In this document: positions 34,704 to 43,669 of the stretch, piece after piece
How the letters are laid out: the number at the start of each line of letters is the position of its first letter
Numbering within the stretch: the stretch's first letter is position 1
NCBI GenBank assembly: GCA_965268555.1
Contig: OZ254174.1
Location: forward strand, 1,054,001-1,118,000
Reading direction: 5' to 3'
DNA from: AAA044-D11 sp965268555
Lineage (GTDB): Bacteria; Actinomycetota; Actinomycetes; Nanopelagicales; Nanopelagicaceae
DNA length: 64,000 bases
Notes under the pieces: generated by a model
What the model was told of the DNA's origin: nothing
The model's database searches: none
Seen by the model: only the letters and a program-made list of their open reading frames with translations
Made by a program: the position numbers and the translations under genes

Positions 34704-34767
34704 GGGGTTAAGTATCCTAGAAGCTCGCCGTTCTTACCAATTGAGCCGTAATCGAGCCGTGATCAAA

Positions 34768-35190
34768 TTAGAGTGCTGCAACTATTTCAACGTCCTCTTC
34801 GGTCACAACACCATCAATTATTCGATACGAACGAAACTCATTCTCAGGTGCAATCTCTTTGCGGGTAGAAACTAAGACGTAGTGCGCATTTGGTTCAGAG
34901 GCATAGGCAATATCAGTACGAGATGGGTAGGCCTGTGTTTCAGTATGTGAGTGATAAACAACAACTATTTCTTGCGAGTTATCATCAAGTTCGCGATAGA
35001 GAGCTAGCAAGTCCTTGGAATCAAATTCATAGAAAGTTGGAGAATGCGCGGCATTGATCATCGGCTTTAAAGTTTCAGCTCGATCGCTGCCCTCGGGACC
35101 CAGAATCACACCACAACATTCATCTGGATACTCAACTCTTGATTGCTCAAGAATTGCCTCAACATATGCTCGAGTTATCCGAAGTGTCAT
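34768..35190 (-). CDS. mec: JAMM-domain CysO-cysteine peptidase
   Basis: 140 residues from ATG 35190, which overlaps the DUF2017 stop as ATGA; the longer frame to 35223 lies inside that gene. The MPN+/JAMM zinc site is H80-S81-H82 with D93 (YHSHTETQAYPSRTD), and the upstream catalytic Glu is E24 (PDECCGV). In mycobacteria Mec releases cysteine from CysO after CysM adds it. Position next to cysO and cysM supports the same role. It may also mature the CysO precursor. Confidence 0.93.
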   Translation of the reverse strand: MTLRITRAYVEAILEQSRVEYPDECCGVILGPEGSDRAETLKPMINAAHSPTFYEFDSKDLLALYRELDDNSQEIVVVYHSHTETQAYPSRTDIAYASEPNAHYVLVSTRKEIAPENEFRSYRIIDGVVTEEDVEIVAAL

Positions 35191-35738
35191 GCCAGCAATC
35201 CTAACAAATTCTCTTGCAACCAACCTAGCCAGAAATAAACCGCATAGACCGGCTTCTGTGGATCTTCATCGGGAAGCAATTCAAATTTATCAAAGCTATC
35301 TTCGGAAATTTCTAGGCGAACTGAGAGCGCAATTCGTAAATCATTTAACGCCTTAAGCCAAATTTCTGCATTTAAATCTTCGATGACACCGCCATGATTT
35401 TCATCAACTAAAATTGTTAACTCTTCGCGAACAATTCGCAGATTCTTCTGTTTTGCTCCTCGAAGTTGTGGCTCGGTATATCGTCGAAAATCAGATGCAG
35501 CTTCCGGATCGGCATAAGCGTTCGGAAGCAATCTAAGTAAAACTGGATCATCTGGTGTAACAATTTCTGATGGCATTGCCAAGAGTTGAGCCAGTGGATC
35601 ACTTGTATCGTAATGATGAAAGAAATCCCCTTCCCCCAATAACTCGAGTAACTGTTCCACGAGATTTATCAGAATGTGAGCTTCATCCAACGTTAAATCG
35701 AGAGAGTAACCATCTCCAACTTTCTCAAAACTAGACAT
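35187..35738 (-). CDS. DUF2017 family protein
   Basis: 183 residues, acidic and helical, starting MSSFEKVGDGYSLDLTLDEA. I recognise it as the DUF2017 family, which in actinobacteria is conserved between clpS and the mec/cysO genes. Its function is unknown; the context suggests a link to ClpS-mediated proteolysis or regulation. It lies 12 bases after clpS and overlaps mec by 4 bases. Confidence 0.85.
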   Translation of the reverse strand: MSSFEKVGDGYSLDLTLDEAHILINLVEQLLELLGEGDFFHHYDTSDPLAQLLAMPSEIVTPDDPVLLRLLPNAYADPEAASDFRRYTEPQLRGAKQKNLRIVREELTILVDENHGGVIEDLNAEIWLKALNDLRIALSVRLEISEDSFDKFELLPDEDPQKPVYAVYFWLGWLQENLLGLLA

Positions 35739-35750
35739 CAGATTTTTTCA

Positions 35751-36038
35751 TCAGATCTTGTCATCGCGTTGCAGGGTAGCCCAGAGACCATGTTCATGAA
35801 GCCTTTGAACATCGCGTTCCATCTCTTCTCGAGTTCCAGTTGATACAACGGCCCTGCCCTCATTATGAACCTGCAACATTAGCTCGTGAGCCCGCTCTTT
35901 TGAGAAGCCAAAGAGCTTTATAAAGACATGCGTTACATAAGACATCAGGTTTACTGGATCATCCCAGACGATTGTTATCCAAGGCTTATCAAGAAGTTCG
36001 TTAATGCTTAAATCTTCTTTAGCAAGAGTTTTAGCCAT
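35751..36038 (-). CDS. clpS: ClpS adaptor protein
   Basis: 95 residues. The core WITIVWDDPVNLMSYVTHVF and the substrate-pocket region HVFIKLFGFSKERAHELM are typical of ClpS (quoted in part). It delivers N-degron substrates to ClpAP or ClpCP. It begins the clpS-DUF2017-mec-cysO-cysM unit seen in mycobacteria. The gene starts only 2 bases after the stop of the GH18 gene, so it may be read from the GH18 transcript. Confidence 0.94.
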   Translation of the reverse strand: MAKTLAKEDLSINELLDKPWITIVWDDPVNLMSYVTHVFIKLFGFSKERAHELMLQVHNEGRAVVSTGTREEMERDVQRLHEHGLWATLQRDDKI

Positions 36039-36040
36039 AT

Positions 36041-37801
36041 CTATCGCACCAATACCGTTGTGAAAGCGCTCTTTGAACCTGAAAATCCGCTCTCTGCTTC
36101 AGTAACAATTCTAAATTGTTTTGCTCCAATTTTTGTGGGCGTGACTTCTAATTCAAATGTGCCATCCGCATTGGTAATTCCAGAACTCACCTTGGCTCCA
36201 TCATCAAGCGAAACATTTACACCAGCAATTCTTGGTTGAATCTGACCAGTAACTTTATAGGTTACGCCGTGCTTCATCGAACCTGGAATTTTCCACGAAA
36301 TAACTCTTGATACTCCAATAGTTTTAATTGGCGTCTGCCCCAGCGTTCGATCCCAAGTTTCATCAGTCGAAAATGATATTTCTGTTGATTCGCCTAATAA
36401 AACTTTACTTTGGAAAGTTCCATCAGCAGCAGTGTTACCAACCGGCCTACGCGAACTTCCAGAACTGCGCTTTACCTCCATAAACACTGGAACCTCTGCG
36501 ACTGGTCTGCCATCAGCTAATTTGAACTTTCCACTGAAAACAATACTTTCGCCGTAGAGCAAATTATCAACGTCGGTCGAAACTTCGCCAACAACTTTAT
36601 CTTGGCCCATTGCTATCGCAATTTTCTTAACTTCTTCAATTGCTAAGTTATCGCCGTAACCAATCTCCCACTCAGATATTCCACCTAGTCGATATTTCTC
36701 AACTAATTTTGCTCGCGCACCATATCCCTGCGCATCTACATACCAAACTGAGTGATCGACTTTGCAACTAGTTGGCGTTCCTGATTTGTTTACGCCATTG
36801 AATTCCGCCGTATAGAGCACATTCGTTTCACCAAATTTTTCATTGTATTTAGCAACGGCGCCGGGCTTATCCAATATTGCTTGCGCTCTTAATTGATGAA
36901 CAATTGCTGCATTCGAAGATTTCTTCTCGGAATTTGGCGCATTTGTTGGGCACACACCCGTCACTTTAGTAACCCAGTTGTATCCATAGTTTGGTGTTCC
37001 AAGATAAATCTTCCAAGGTGAAACTGATTTAAGGGCATAGATAAGTGATGGCTCAAACCAACTAATTGGACCGATCGGGCCAGGTTTTGTGTCGTATTTA
37101 TGATAGTCATAAAACATAATATTTAATCTATCTATGTAGTTAGATATTTCCGGCCAGGCATATTGGTAATAACCCTTTTTGCCAGTTGTTGGGTCCAGCA
37201 AGTAGGGCGTTGTAACCGATAACAATTTATTGTTTGCGTGAAGAGCTGCCGATAGCTCAATTACGAATTTGACCCAACGCTGCTGAATAGTGGGCCAGGT
37301 TGCAATTTTATCTACGTATGCAAAACCTTCGAAGTTTAAATCGATGCCATCAAAATTATTGGTCGCCACCAAAGTGGTAATTGTCTTTATTAATGTGGCT
37401 CGACTTGCCTCATTTCCCATTATCTTTGAGAGTGCACCTTCGGCCGTGCCATCAGTAATTGTTGGCAGAACTTTTATCCCTAAACTTTGAAGTGTTGCAA
37501 TTGGAATTGATTTATCTATTGAATTTTGAGTTATGTATTTATCTTTAATACTTGTAGCGCTGGTAACCGTGTACCAAAATGGCAGAATTTGATCAAACAT
37601 CTCAGCATGTGCGACCACGTAATCCATAGCCTGAATGTGGCCCTTTGTAGTATCGCCATAAGTGCTGTAATCAGTCATCCAACCGGAAAAGATCTTGCGA
37701 AGTTTGCGATCTTCAGCTGTTGCATTTCCAGGAAAAGTTGCGGTTATAAATAGTGAAATTATTACTCCGGATATCAGCGACCGGAAAAATCGGTTTTTCA
37801 T
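36041..37801 (-). CDS. Secreted GH18-family glycoside hydrolase
   Basis: 586 residues with a signal peptide (hydrophobic GVIISLFITATF, cleavage after NATA). The TIM barrel spans about 35-400 and contains DGIDLNFE (D151-E158): the family DxxDxDxE motif has Asn156 in place of the middle Asp, while catalytic Glu158 is kept. The C-terminal part (about 410-586) looks like two beta-sandwich modules. GH18 enzymes of the YaaH/YdhD kind act on chitin or peptidoglycan sugars. It overlaps DUF3039 by 4 bases. Reduced or altered activity is possible because of the substitution. Confidence 0.85.
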   Translation of the reverse strand: MKNRFFRSLISGVIISLFITATFPGNATAEDRKLRKIFSGWMTDYSTYGDTTKGHIQAMDYVVAHAEMFDQILPFWYTVTSATSIKDKYITQNSIDKSIPIATLQSLGIKVLPTITDGTAEGALSKIMGNEASRATLIKTITTLVATNNFDGIDLNFEGFAYVDKIATWPTIQQRWVKFVIELSAALHANNKLLSVTTPYLLDPTTGKKGYYQYAWPEISNYIDRLNIMFYDYHKYDTKPGPIGPISWFEPSLIYALKSVSPWKIYLGTPNYGYNWVTKVTGVCPTNAPNSEKKSSNAAIVHQLRAQAILDKPGAVAKYNEKFGETNVLYTAEFNGVNKSGTPTSCKVDHSVWYVDAQGYGARAKLVEKYRLGGISEWEIGYGDNLAIEEVKKIAIAMGQDKVVGEVSTDVDNLLYGESIVFSGKFKLADGRPVAEVPVFMEVKRSSGSSRRPVGNTAADGTFQSKVLLGESTEISFSTDETWDRTLGQTPIKTIGVSRVISWKIPGSMKHGVTYKVTGQIQPRIAGVNVSLDDGAKVSSGITNADGTFELEVTPTKIGAKQFRIVTEAESGFSGSKSAFTTVLVR

Positions 37802-38079
37802 TCCTTCTTTAGGCCATCAAAGATTTTTTTGCAGATTGGGCAAATAGGGAATTTTTCTGGGTCTCGACTCGGGACCCACTTCTTTCCACAGAGCGCTCTT
37901 ACCGCTTTGCCGGTAACAGCGGATTCGACAATTTTTTCTTTTCGGACATAGTGAGCAAATCTTTCGTGATCGCCATCTTCATTGGAAAGACGAGTCTCTT
38001 CTTTCTCCAAAACATCTGTAAAAGGCTGCAAGTCGCCGATACCTGGCGTTGATTTAGGTGTTCGGGTGAAGATTCCCAT
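37798..38079 (-). CDS. DUF3039 family protein
   Basis: 93 residues. The central DHERFAHYVRKEKI and the CGKKWVPSRDPEKFPICPICK segment with three cysteines mark DUF3039, an actinobacterial family of unknown function that may bind zinc. It diverges from argF. A TAGAAT box ends 7 bases before its ATG, and it overlaps the GH18 gene, so both are probably read as one leaderless message. Confidence 0.88.
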   Translation of the reverse strand: MGIFTRTPKSTPGIGDLQPFTDVLEKEETRLSNEDGDHERFAHYVRKEKIVESAVTGKAVRALCGKKWVPSRDPEKFPICPICKKIFDGLKKE

Positions 38080-38086
38080 GATTCAG

Positions 38087-38092
38087 ATTCTA
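38087..38092 (-). promoter_or_regulatory. -10 box (TAGAAT) for DUF3039 gene
   Basis: TAGAAT ends 7 bases before ATG 38079. It stands back to back with the argF -10 box 24 bases away, so the two promoters overlap. Confidence 0.5.
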
Positions 38093-38115
38093 CCGAGGCC
38101 AACTCCTTTATTGGG

Positions 38116-38121
38116 TATTAT
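38116..38121 (+). promoter_or_regulatory. -10 box (TATTAT) for argF, leaderless
   Basis: TATTAT ends 6 bases before ATG 38128, predicting a leaderless message. Confidence 0.55.
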
Positions 38122-38127
38122 TGAATA

Positions 38128-39069
38128 ATGAAAGACCTATTGCGCACCGAGCATCTGACTCGATCTGATGTTGAACTCATTCTTGATACAGCTGCGCAAT
38201 TTGCTGCAAACCCATTCCGTTCGAAAGATGCGCTTGCAAATCAGAGCGTTGCTATTTACATGACTAAATCTTCTACTCGGACGAGACTTGCCTCAGAAAC
38301 TGCTGTGGCGCATCTGGGCGGAACACCAATTTTCTTGCGTGGTGATGATTTACAAATTGGCCGAGGCGAAACAATTTCAGATACTGCAAAAATTATTAGT
38401 GGATTTGCGAGCGCACTCATCGTCAGAACTTTTGCGCAATCAGATGTAGATGAACTCGGAGCGCACTCAACAATTCCAGTGCTAAATGGTCTTACAGATA
38501 CCGATCATCCCACCCAATTACTTGCTGATTGGTTAACAATTCGTGAAGTATTTGGAACAGATATTTCTGGCCGCAAATTTACTTATGTTGGTGACGGAAA
38601 CAATATGGCTCATGCTTGGTTAACCATGGGCGCGATTATGGGTGCACATGTTGTTGTCGCAACCCCAAGTGGAAAATGGGCGCCAGATAAAACTGCCGTC
38701 GAAACTGCAAAACGGATTGCTAGCTCTACTGGTGCCAAGATCGAAATTTTAAACGATCCGCAAGCCGGTGCGAAAGATGCGAGCGTTGTATATACCGATG
38801 TCTGGATGTCTATGGGAGATCCGGAAGAAGTTAGAGCTGAGAAGTTAAAAGCCCTTGCACCATTTGCTATAACTGAAAATTTAATGTCACTAACTGCCTC
38901 CGATTCAATATTCATGCACTGCCTTCCAGCGCATCGAGGCGAAGAGGTGGCTGCAGAAGTGATTGATGGCCCCAAGTCGGTAATCTGGCGTGAAGCCTTT
39001 CATCGTCGCACAACGATTCAGGCAATTCTGTATCACCTAGTTCGCGGTGAACTCGAGGGCAGCCGCTAA
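38128..39069 (+). CDS. argF: Ornithine carbamoyltransferase
   Basis: 313 residues. The carbamoyl-phosphate motif SSTRTR and the ornithine-side HCLPAHRGEE motif are intact, with DHPTQLLADW between them. It makes citrulline in arginine synthesis. Unlike most actinobacteria, where argF sits in argCJBDFR, it stands alone here between DUF3039 and pntA. A leaderless-type promoter lies directly upstream. Confidence 0.95.
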   Translation: MKDLLRTEHLTRSDVELILDTAAQFAANPFRSKDALANQSVAIYMTKSSTRTRLASETAVAHLGGTPIFLRGDDLQIGRGETISDTAKIISGFASALIVRTFAQSDVDELGAHSTIPVLNGLTDTDHPTQLLADWLTIREVFGTDISGRKFTYVGDGNNMAHAWLTMGAIMGAHVVVATPSGKWAPDKTAVETAKRIASSTGAKIEILNDPQAGAKDASVVYTDVWMSMGDPEEVRAEKLKALAPFAITENLMSLTASDSIFMHCLPAHRGEEVAAEVIDGPKSVIWREAFHRRTTIQAILYHLVRGELEGSR

Positions 39070-39108
39070 ATATCTCGTTTCAATTGCGAATTGCGCGGGA
39101 ATAGGCAC

Positions 39109-39114
39109 TAATCT
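39109..39114 (+). promoter_or_regulatory. -10 box (TAATCT) for pnt operon, leaderless
   Basis: TAATCT ends 6 bases before ATG 39121. This spacing is the reason for preferring ATG 39121 over TTG 39115. Confidence 0.55.
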
Positions 39115-39120
39115 TTGCAA

Positions 39121-40251
39121 ATGCGAATAGCCGTAGCGAAAGAGATCCGGTCTGGCGAAGCACGTGTAGCTCTCGTACCAGACATTATTTCCAAATTAAC
39201 AAAAGCTGGACTTGAGGTTGTTATTGAATCTGGAGCCGGCGCTGCATCGGGTTTCCCAGATGCGCAATTCACTGCTGCTGGCGCCACCGTGAAGAGTGGC
39301 AATGTTATTAGCGATGCCGATGTTGTTGCTTCAGTAACAGCGCTAACGCCAGATCAGATGAAGAGCCTGAAAAAAGGCGCGCTAACTATTTCGTTCTTAT
39401 CGCCAACTACTTCAGTAGATTCAATCGAAGCCGCTGCATCTGCAGGAGTAACTGCGCTTTCACTGGAATTAGTTCCGCGTATCTCTCGCGCCCAATCTAT
39501 GGATGCTCTTACTTCGCAAGCACTTTGCGCCGGATATCGCGCCTCACTCGTAGCAGCCGAACTTTCACCACGATTCTTTCCACTTTTAATGACCGCGGCT
39601 GGAACTGTTACCCCGGCACAAGTTGTTGTTCTCGGTGCCGGTGTTGCCGGACTACAAGCAATTGCGACCGCAAAAAGATTAGGTGCGGTAGTTAGCGCTT
39701 ATGATGTTCGTCCATCTTCAGCCGATGAAGTTAAATCAATGGGCGCAAAGTTTATAACTTTAGAACTTGAAGCACTTGAAGGTGCCGGTGGTTATGCCCG
39801 CGAAATGACCGAAGAGCGCGCAGCGAAACAACGTGAACTTCTAACTCCATATTTAGCTGCCGCCGATGTAGTCATTACAACTGCAGCAGTTCCTGGTCGC
39901 CCAGCGCCAAGACTTGTTACTGGTGAAATGGTTTCTGCAATGAAATCTGGTGCAGTGATAGTTGATCTTGCAGCCGAAACTGGCGGAAACGTTGAAGGAA
40001 GCAAACCTGGCGAGACAATTACAACTGATAAAGGTGTTGTTATCTGGGGCGGCAAAGATGTCCCAAGCCAATTGCCGTATCACGCATCCATGTTGTTCTC
40101 GCGCAACGTTGTAAACCTTTTATTACTTATGACTAAGAGCGTGGATGGCAAACCAACTGGTGAAGTAATTCCAGATTTCTCTGATGAAATTATTGATGCA
40201 GCAACTCTTACTCATGGCGGCTCTCGTCGCACTCCGGAGGGCAAGAAATGA
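39121..40251 (+). CDS. pntAA: NAD(P) transhydrogenase alpha subunit, NAD(H)-binding part
   Basis: 376 residues starting MRIAVAKEIRSGEARVALVP. The dinucleotide loop is VLGAGVAGLQAIATAK, and the C-terminal segment LPYHASMLFSRNVVNLL matches the end of domain I. Together with the next two genes it forms the proton-translocating transhydrogenase of the split, three-subunit type. The complex exchanges reducing power between NADH and NADP+ at the membrane. Alanine dehydrogenase is related but lacks the following partners. It overlaps pntAB by 4 bases. Confidence 0.94.
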   Translation: MRIAVAKEIRSGEARVALVPDIISKLTKAGLEVVIESGAGAASGFPDAQFTAAGATVKSGNVISDADVVASVTALTPDQMKSLKKGALTISFLSPTTSVDSIEAAASAGVTALSLELVPRISRAQSMDALTSQALCAGYRASLVAAELSPRFFPLLMTAAGTVTPAQVVVLGAGVAGLQAIATAKRLGAVVSAYDVRPSSADEVKSMGAKFITLELEALEGAGGYAREMTEERAAKQRELLTPYLAAADVVITTAAVPGRPAPRLVTGEMVSAMKSGAVIVDLAAETGGNVEGSKPGETITTDKGVVIWGGKDVPSQLPYHASMLFSRNVVNLLLLMTKSVDGKPTGEVIPDFSDEIIDAATLTHGGSRRTPEGKK

Positions 40252-40535
40252 CAACTATGGCGATTCTGACAATCTTCTTACTTTCGGTATTCGTAGGATT
40301 TGAAGTTGTATCTAAAGTTTCAACCACTCTCCATACGCCACTTATGTCTGGTGCAAATGCGATTCACGGAATTATCTTGGTAGGCGCAATTCTTGTTGCC
40401 GCCGAGGCTAAAAGCACCCTGGAAACAACGCTTGCGATTCTCGCAGTCGTTTTAGCAACGATAAATATGGTGGGCGGTTTTGTTGTTACAGATCGCATGC
40501 TTGAAATGTTTAAAGGGAAGGGCGGTAAGAAATAA
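40248..40535 (+). CDS. pntAB: NAD(P) transhydrogenase alpha subunit, small membrane part
   Basis: 95 residues with three predicted membrane segments (LTIFLLSVFVGFEVV; NAIHGIILVGAILVA; TLAILAVVLATINMVGGFVV). SGANAIHGI is conserved in this domain. It overlaps pntAA by 4 bases and pntB by 1 base (TAATG), so the three chains are made together. It forms part of the proton channel. Confidence 0.94.
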   Translation: MTTMAILTIFLLSVFVGFEVVSKVSTTLHTPLMSGANAIHGIILVGAILVAAEAKSTLETTLAILAVVLATINMVGGFVVTDRMLEMFKGKGGKK

Positions 40536-41917
40536 TGAATTCAAATCTATACGCCCTAATCGGACTTGGCGTTGCAGTCTCCTTCATTATGGCCCTTAAG
40601 GGTCTTTCAGCCCCAAAGACCGCTCGTCGCGGAAATTTAATTGGTGCCTTCGGTGCAACTGTTGCAACAGTTATCGTTTTCTTTGATCCTTCAATCAAAG
40701 AAGGACATAACACTCTTTTAATTATTGCGGCGATTGTCTTTGGTGTAATTGTTGGCGTCCCAGCTGCTCGCAAGATTCAAATGACTCAGATGCCACAACT
40801 CGTTGCACTATTTAACGGTGTTGGCGGTGGCGCTGCAGCGCTCGTAGCAATTGTTGAATATTTAAATCTAGGCGAGAGCGCAAGCTTCGGTGAAGTATTG
40901 GCAACAGTATTCACAGTGCTTGTAGGAAGCGTTTCATTCTCTGGCTCTGTTATTACTTTCTTGAAGTTACAAGAACTTATGACTACGCGCCCAGTTGTTT
41001 TCCCAGGTGGCCGCTTTGTAATCGCAGCAACTTTGGCTGGCGCTCTTGGAACTTCCGGATGGGTTATCGCTAGCGGTGGAACTACTCCACTTCTAGTACT
41101 CGCAGCTCTCTCACTTCTATTCGGTGTTCTCTTTGTTCTACCTGTTGGTGGCGCAGATGTTCCAATTGTTATCTCACTATTGAATGCATTTACCGGTCTC
41201 ACAGTTGCGGCAAGTGGCTACGTTCTGCAATCAACGCTCTTGATAGTTGCAGGAACACTTGTTGGTGCCTCTGGAACAATCTTGACTCGCAAGATGGCCG
41301 AAGCGATGGGTCGATCACTATTTGGAACGCTGTTCGGTGCATTTACTGCAAAGCCACAAGCTGCAGCAGAAGCTGGCGAGGCTCGCCCAGTTAAATCTGG
41401 ATCGCCAGATGATGTTGCGATTCTTCTTAACTACGCCCAACGCGTTGTAATTGTTCCTGGTTTCGGATTAGCTGTTGCACAAGCACAACACACAGTTCGC
41501 GAACTTGCAGATTTATTGGCCGAAAAGGGCGTTGAAGTTGCATATGGAATTCACCCAGTTGCTGGTCGTATGCCAGGACACATGAACGTACTTCTTGCCG
41601 AAGCAAATGTTCCTTACGAACAACTTGTTGAGATGGAAGAAATAAACCCAACTTTCCCACAGACCGATGTTGTTTTAGTTGTTGGTGCAAACGATGTTGT
41701 TAATCCAGCAGCAAAGACCACGCCGGGTTGCCCAATCTACGGAATGCCAATTCTTGATGTGGCAAGCGCTGGAAATGTTATTTTCTTAAAGCGTTCAATG
41801 CGCCCTGGTTTTGCTGGTATCGAAAATGATCTGCTCTACGATGCCAAAACCACTTTGCTCTTTGGTGATGCGAAAGATTCGCTAACTAAAGTTGTAAATG
41901 CGCTCAAGAACCTTTAG
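40535..41917 (+). CDS. pntB: NAD(P) transhydrogenase beta subunit
   Basis: 460 residues. The first half has about eight to nine membrane segments; the C-terminal domain III binds NADP(H) with VPGFGLAVAQAQHTVREL and YGIHPVAGRMPGHMNVLLAEA (quoted in part as HPVAGRMPGHMN). VVGANDVVNPAA and KRSMRPGFAG are typical. It completes the transhydrogenase. The enzyme could supply NADPH for biosynthesis, useful when sugars are broken down by NAD-dependent oxidative routes as inferred for the first 10 kb. Confidence 0.95.
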   Translation: MNSNLYALIGLGVAVSFIMALKGLSAPKTARRGNLIGAFGATVATVIVFFDPSIKEGHNTLLIIAAIVFGVIVGVPAARKIQMTQMPQLVALFNGVGGGAAALVAIVEYLNLGESASFGEVLATVFTVLVGSVSFSGSVITFLKLQELMTTRPVVFPGGRFVIAATLAGALGTSGWVIASGGTTPLLVLAALSLLFGVLFVLPVGGADVPIVISLLNAFTGLTVAASGYVLQSTLLIVAGTLVGASGTILTRKMAEAMGRSLFGTLFGAFTAKPQAAAEAGEARPVKSGSPDDVAILLNYAQRVVIVPGFGLAVAQAQHTVRELADLLAEKGVEVAYGIHPVAGRMPGHMNVLLAEANVPYEQLVEMEEINPTFPQTDVVLVVGANDVVNPAAKTTPGCPIYGMPILDVASAGNVIFLKRSMRPGFAGIENDLLYDAKTTLLFGDAKDSLTKVVNALKNL

Positions 41918-41931
41918 ATAATTCTTTCTAA

Positions 41932-42927
41932 CTAGTTTCCTTCGACAACTTCTGTTGGCGCGCCATGTACCCCAGTAATGTGTTCAGCCGGAACTGTTCC
42001 AAGCAAACCTTTCTGGAAGTCATCAAAAGCCTTTAGCACTTCGGCCTTGGTATTCATTACAAATGGCCCCATCCAGGCAACAGGTTCTTTGATTGGTTGG
42101 CCACCGAGAATTAAGACATCCATCTCTGGTGATCGAGATTCTTGCGTTGCATCAGCCTGAACAACGAGAGTGTCACCATCTCCCATAACTGCTAGTTGTC
42201 CCATATGAACTGGTTGCTTAACGTCGCCAACTGTTCCATGACCATTTAGGGTATAAATAAGTGCGTTGTAATTCTTGTTCCACGGCAACTCTAACTTTGC
42301 GCCAGGTGCAAGTGTTGCGTGAACAATTGAAATTGGAGTTTGTGTAGAACCTGGACCTGCGTAACCGGCAACTTCGCCAGCGATAACTCTTATTAAAGTT
42401 CCACCATCACTTGATGCAAGTAATTTAACATCTGCTGCTCGCAAATCTTGATATGCCGGCTTAGACCATTTCTTTTCGGCAGGAAGGTTTACCCAGAGTT
42501 GAAAGCCATGGAAAAGTCCACCGCTCATTACTAAATGTTCTGGTGGTGTTTCAATGTGCAAAATTCCAGCTCCAGCAGTCATCCACTGGGTATCGCCATT
42601 TGTGATTGTTCCGCCACCGCCGTGATTATCTTTATGATCAAAGATGCCATCAATAATGTATGTAACTGTTTCAAAACCGCGATGTGGATGCCATGGAGTT
42701 CCCTTTGGCTCGCCCGGTGCGTATTCGACTTCTCCCATTTGATCGAGATGAATAAATGGATCGAGTTCGGTTAAATCAACACCCGCAAATGCTCGCCGAA
42801 CTGGAAAGCCTTCGCCCTCATAACCTTGCGGCGCAGTAGTCACACTCTTGACACCACGAGCTCTGGCAGATGGATCTGCAATGACTCTTGGCAAGATTGT
42901 TATGTCGGCAACGGTTACTGCGGGCAA
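41932..42927 (-). CDS. Pirin-family protein
   Basis: 331 residues of the bicupin pirin fold. The metal-binding segment PHRGFETVTYIIDG and the HIETPPEHLVMSGG region are clear. The start is TTG 42927, with GAGGAG six bases upstream. Bacterial pirins are quercetinase-like dioxygenases or regulators of metabolism, and none can be named here. The gene is convergent with pntB and has no operon partner. Confidence 0.85.
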   Translation of the reverse strand: MPAVTVADITILPRVIADPSARARGVKSVTTAPQGYEGEGFPVRRAFAGVDLTELDPFIHLDQMGEVEYAPGEPKGTPWHPHRGFETVTYIIDGIFDHKDNHGGGGTITNGDTQWMTAGAGILHIETPPEHLVMSGGLFHGFQLWVNLPAEKKWSKPAYQDLRAADVKLLASSDGGTLIRVIAGEVAGYAGPGSTQTPISIVHATLAPGAKLELPWNKNYNALIYTLNGHGTVGDVKQPVHMGQLAVMGDGDTLVVQADATQESRSPEMDVLILGGQPIKEPVAWMGPFVMNTKAEVLKAFDDFQKGLLGTVPAEHITGVHGAPTEVVEGN

Positions 42928-43014
42928 TTATTTCTCCTCTAAAAATGTTTCACTTCAATACTCATATATTAATTTAATATTCAACTAATTCAAGTTGAAA
43001 GTGGAAAACCCGAC

Positions 43015-43020
43015 TACCCT
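43015..43020 (+). promoter_or_regulatory. -10 box (TACCCT) for lipoprotein gene
   Basis: TACCCT ends 7 bases before ATG 43028, supporting that start over upstream TTG 42995. Confidence 0.45.
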
Positions 43021-43027
43021 TAAAGGC

Positions 43028-43669
43028 ATGAGATCGCGGAAGTTACTTCTTGCTCTGGTTGTGGTGAGCGCGCTAATTCTTACCGGCTGCGGATTGCCCA
43101 CCGGCAATGAACGTCCGGAAGATTCAAAACTGAGAGATGGCATAAAACTTTTACTGACCCAATTTGAATCCAAATATCCAAAGTCAATCAACTGGGATAG
43201 CTCAAAGGTGAGAGCTCAGATATCACAACGGCTGCCAGAAGGAATTGCAACTGAAGCTGGCTGGACTCTTAAATGGCCAGGTAGTGCATCCGGTGAATTA
43301 AGTAGCGTGGTTATTCCATGGGTAATTCTTGCGCAATACCCAAGTAAATTTGCGAAAGATACATATACATATAATGGCGGCGCTCCTGTTGTTGCAGGCG
43401 TTGCTGCTCAAATCACAAAATTACAACAAGATAGTTTTGGAAGTACTTTCTTTGCCGCTGTTGTAAATCAACGTGTCTCAAAGATTGATGGAAGTTGGAT
43501 AATTTTTACTACGATTCCATATCTGCCAGTTACAGATCCAGCCTATGGATTTGCACATTCCTTAAATGGCAAGTGGGAAATAGTTGACTTTGGTACTGCA
43601 ACTGTTGGATGCAACAAAGTCCCTGCGCAAGTTCAAAGAGAATTTGGCTTTACTTGTCCACCGAGATAA
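43028..43669 (+). CDS. Putative lipoprotein of unknown function
   Basis: 213 residues from ATG 43028. A lipoprotein signal (MRSRKLLLALVVVSALILTGC) is present, with the lipobox LTGC and the modified Cys at residue 21; the frame extends upstream to TTG 42995, but that would bury the signal. The mature part has no domain that I recognise; WTLKWPGSASGELS and YLPVTDPAYGFAHSL are notable. It is convergent with the permease-YHS gene, overlapping it by 20 bases. Confidence 0.7.
   Translation: MRSRKLLLALVVVSALILTGCGLPTGNERPEDSKLRDGIKLLLTQFESKYPKSINWDSSKVRAQISQRLPEGIATEAGWTLKWPGSASGELSSVVIPWVILAQYPSKFAKDTYTYNGGAPVVAGVAAQITKLQQDSFGSTFFAAVVNQRVSKIDGSWIIFTTIPYLPVTDPAYGFAHSLNGKWEIVDFGTATVGCNKVPAQVQREFGFTCPPR

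Noticed and set aside
42995..43027. TTG start adding 11 residues to the lipoprotein
   Set aside because: It would place residues before the lipoprotein signal, while a -10 box stands 7 bases before ATG 43028.
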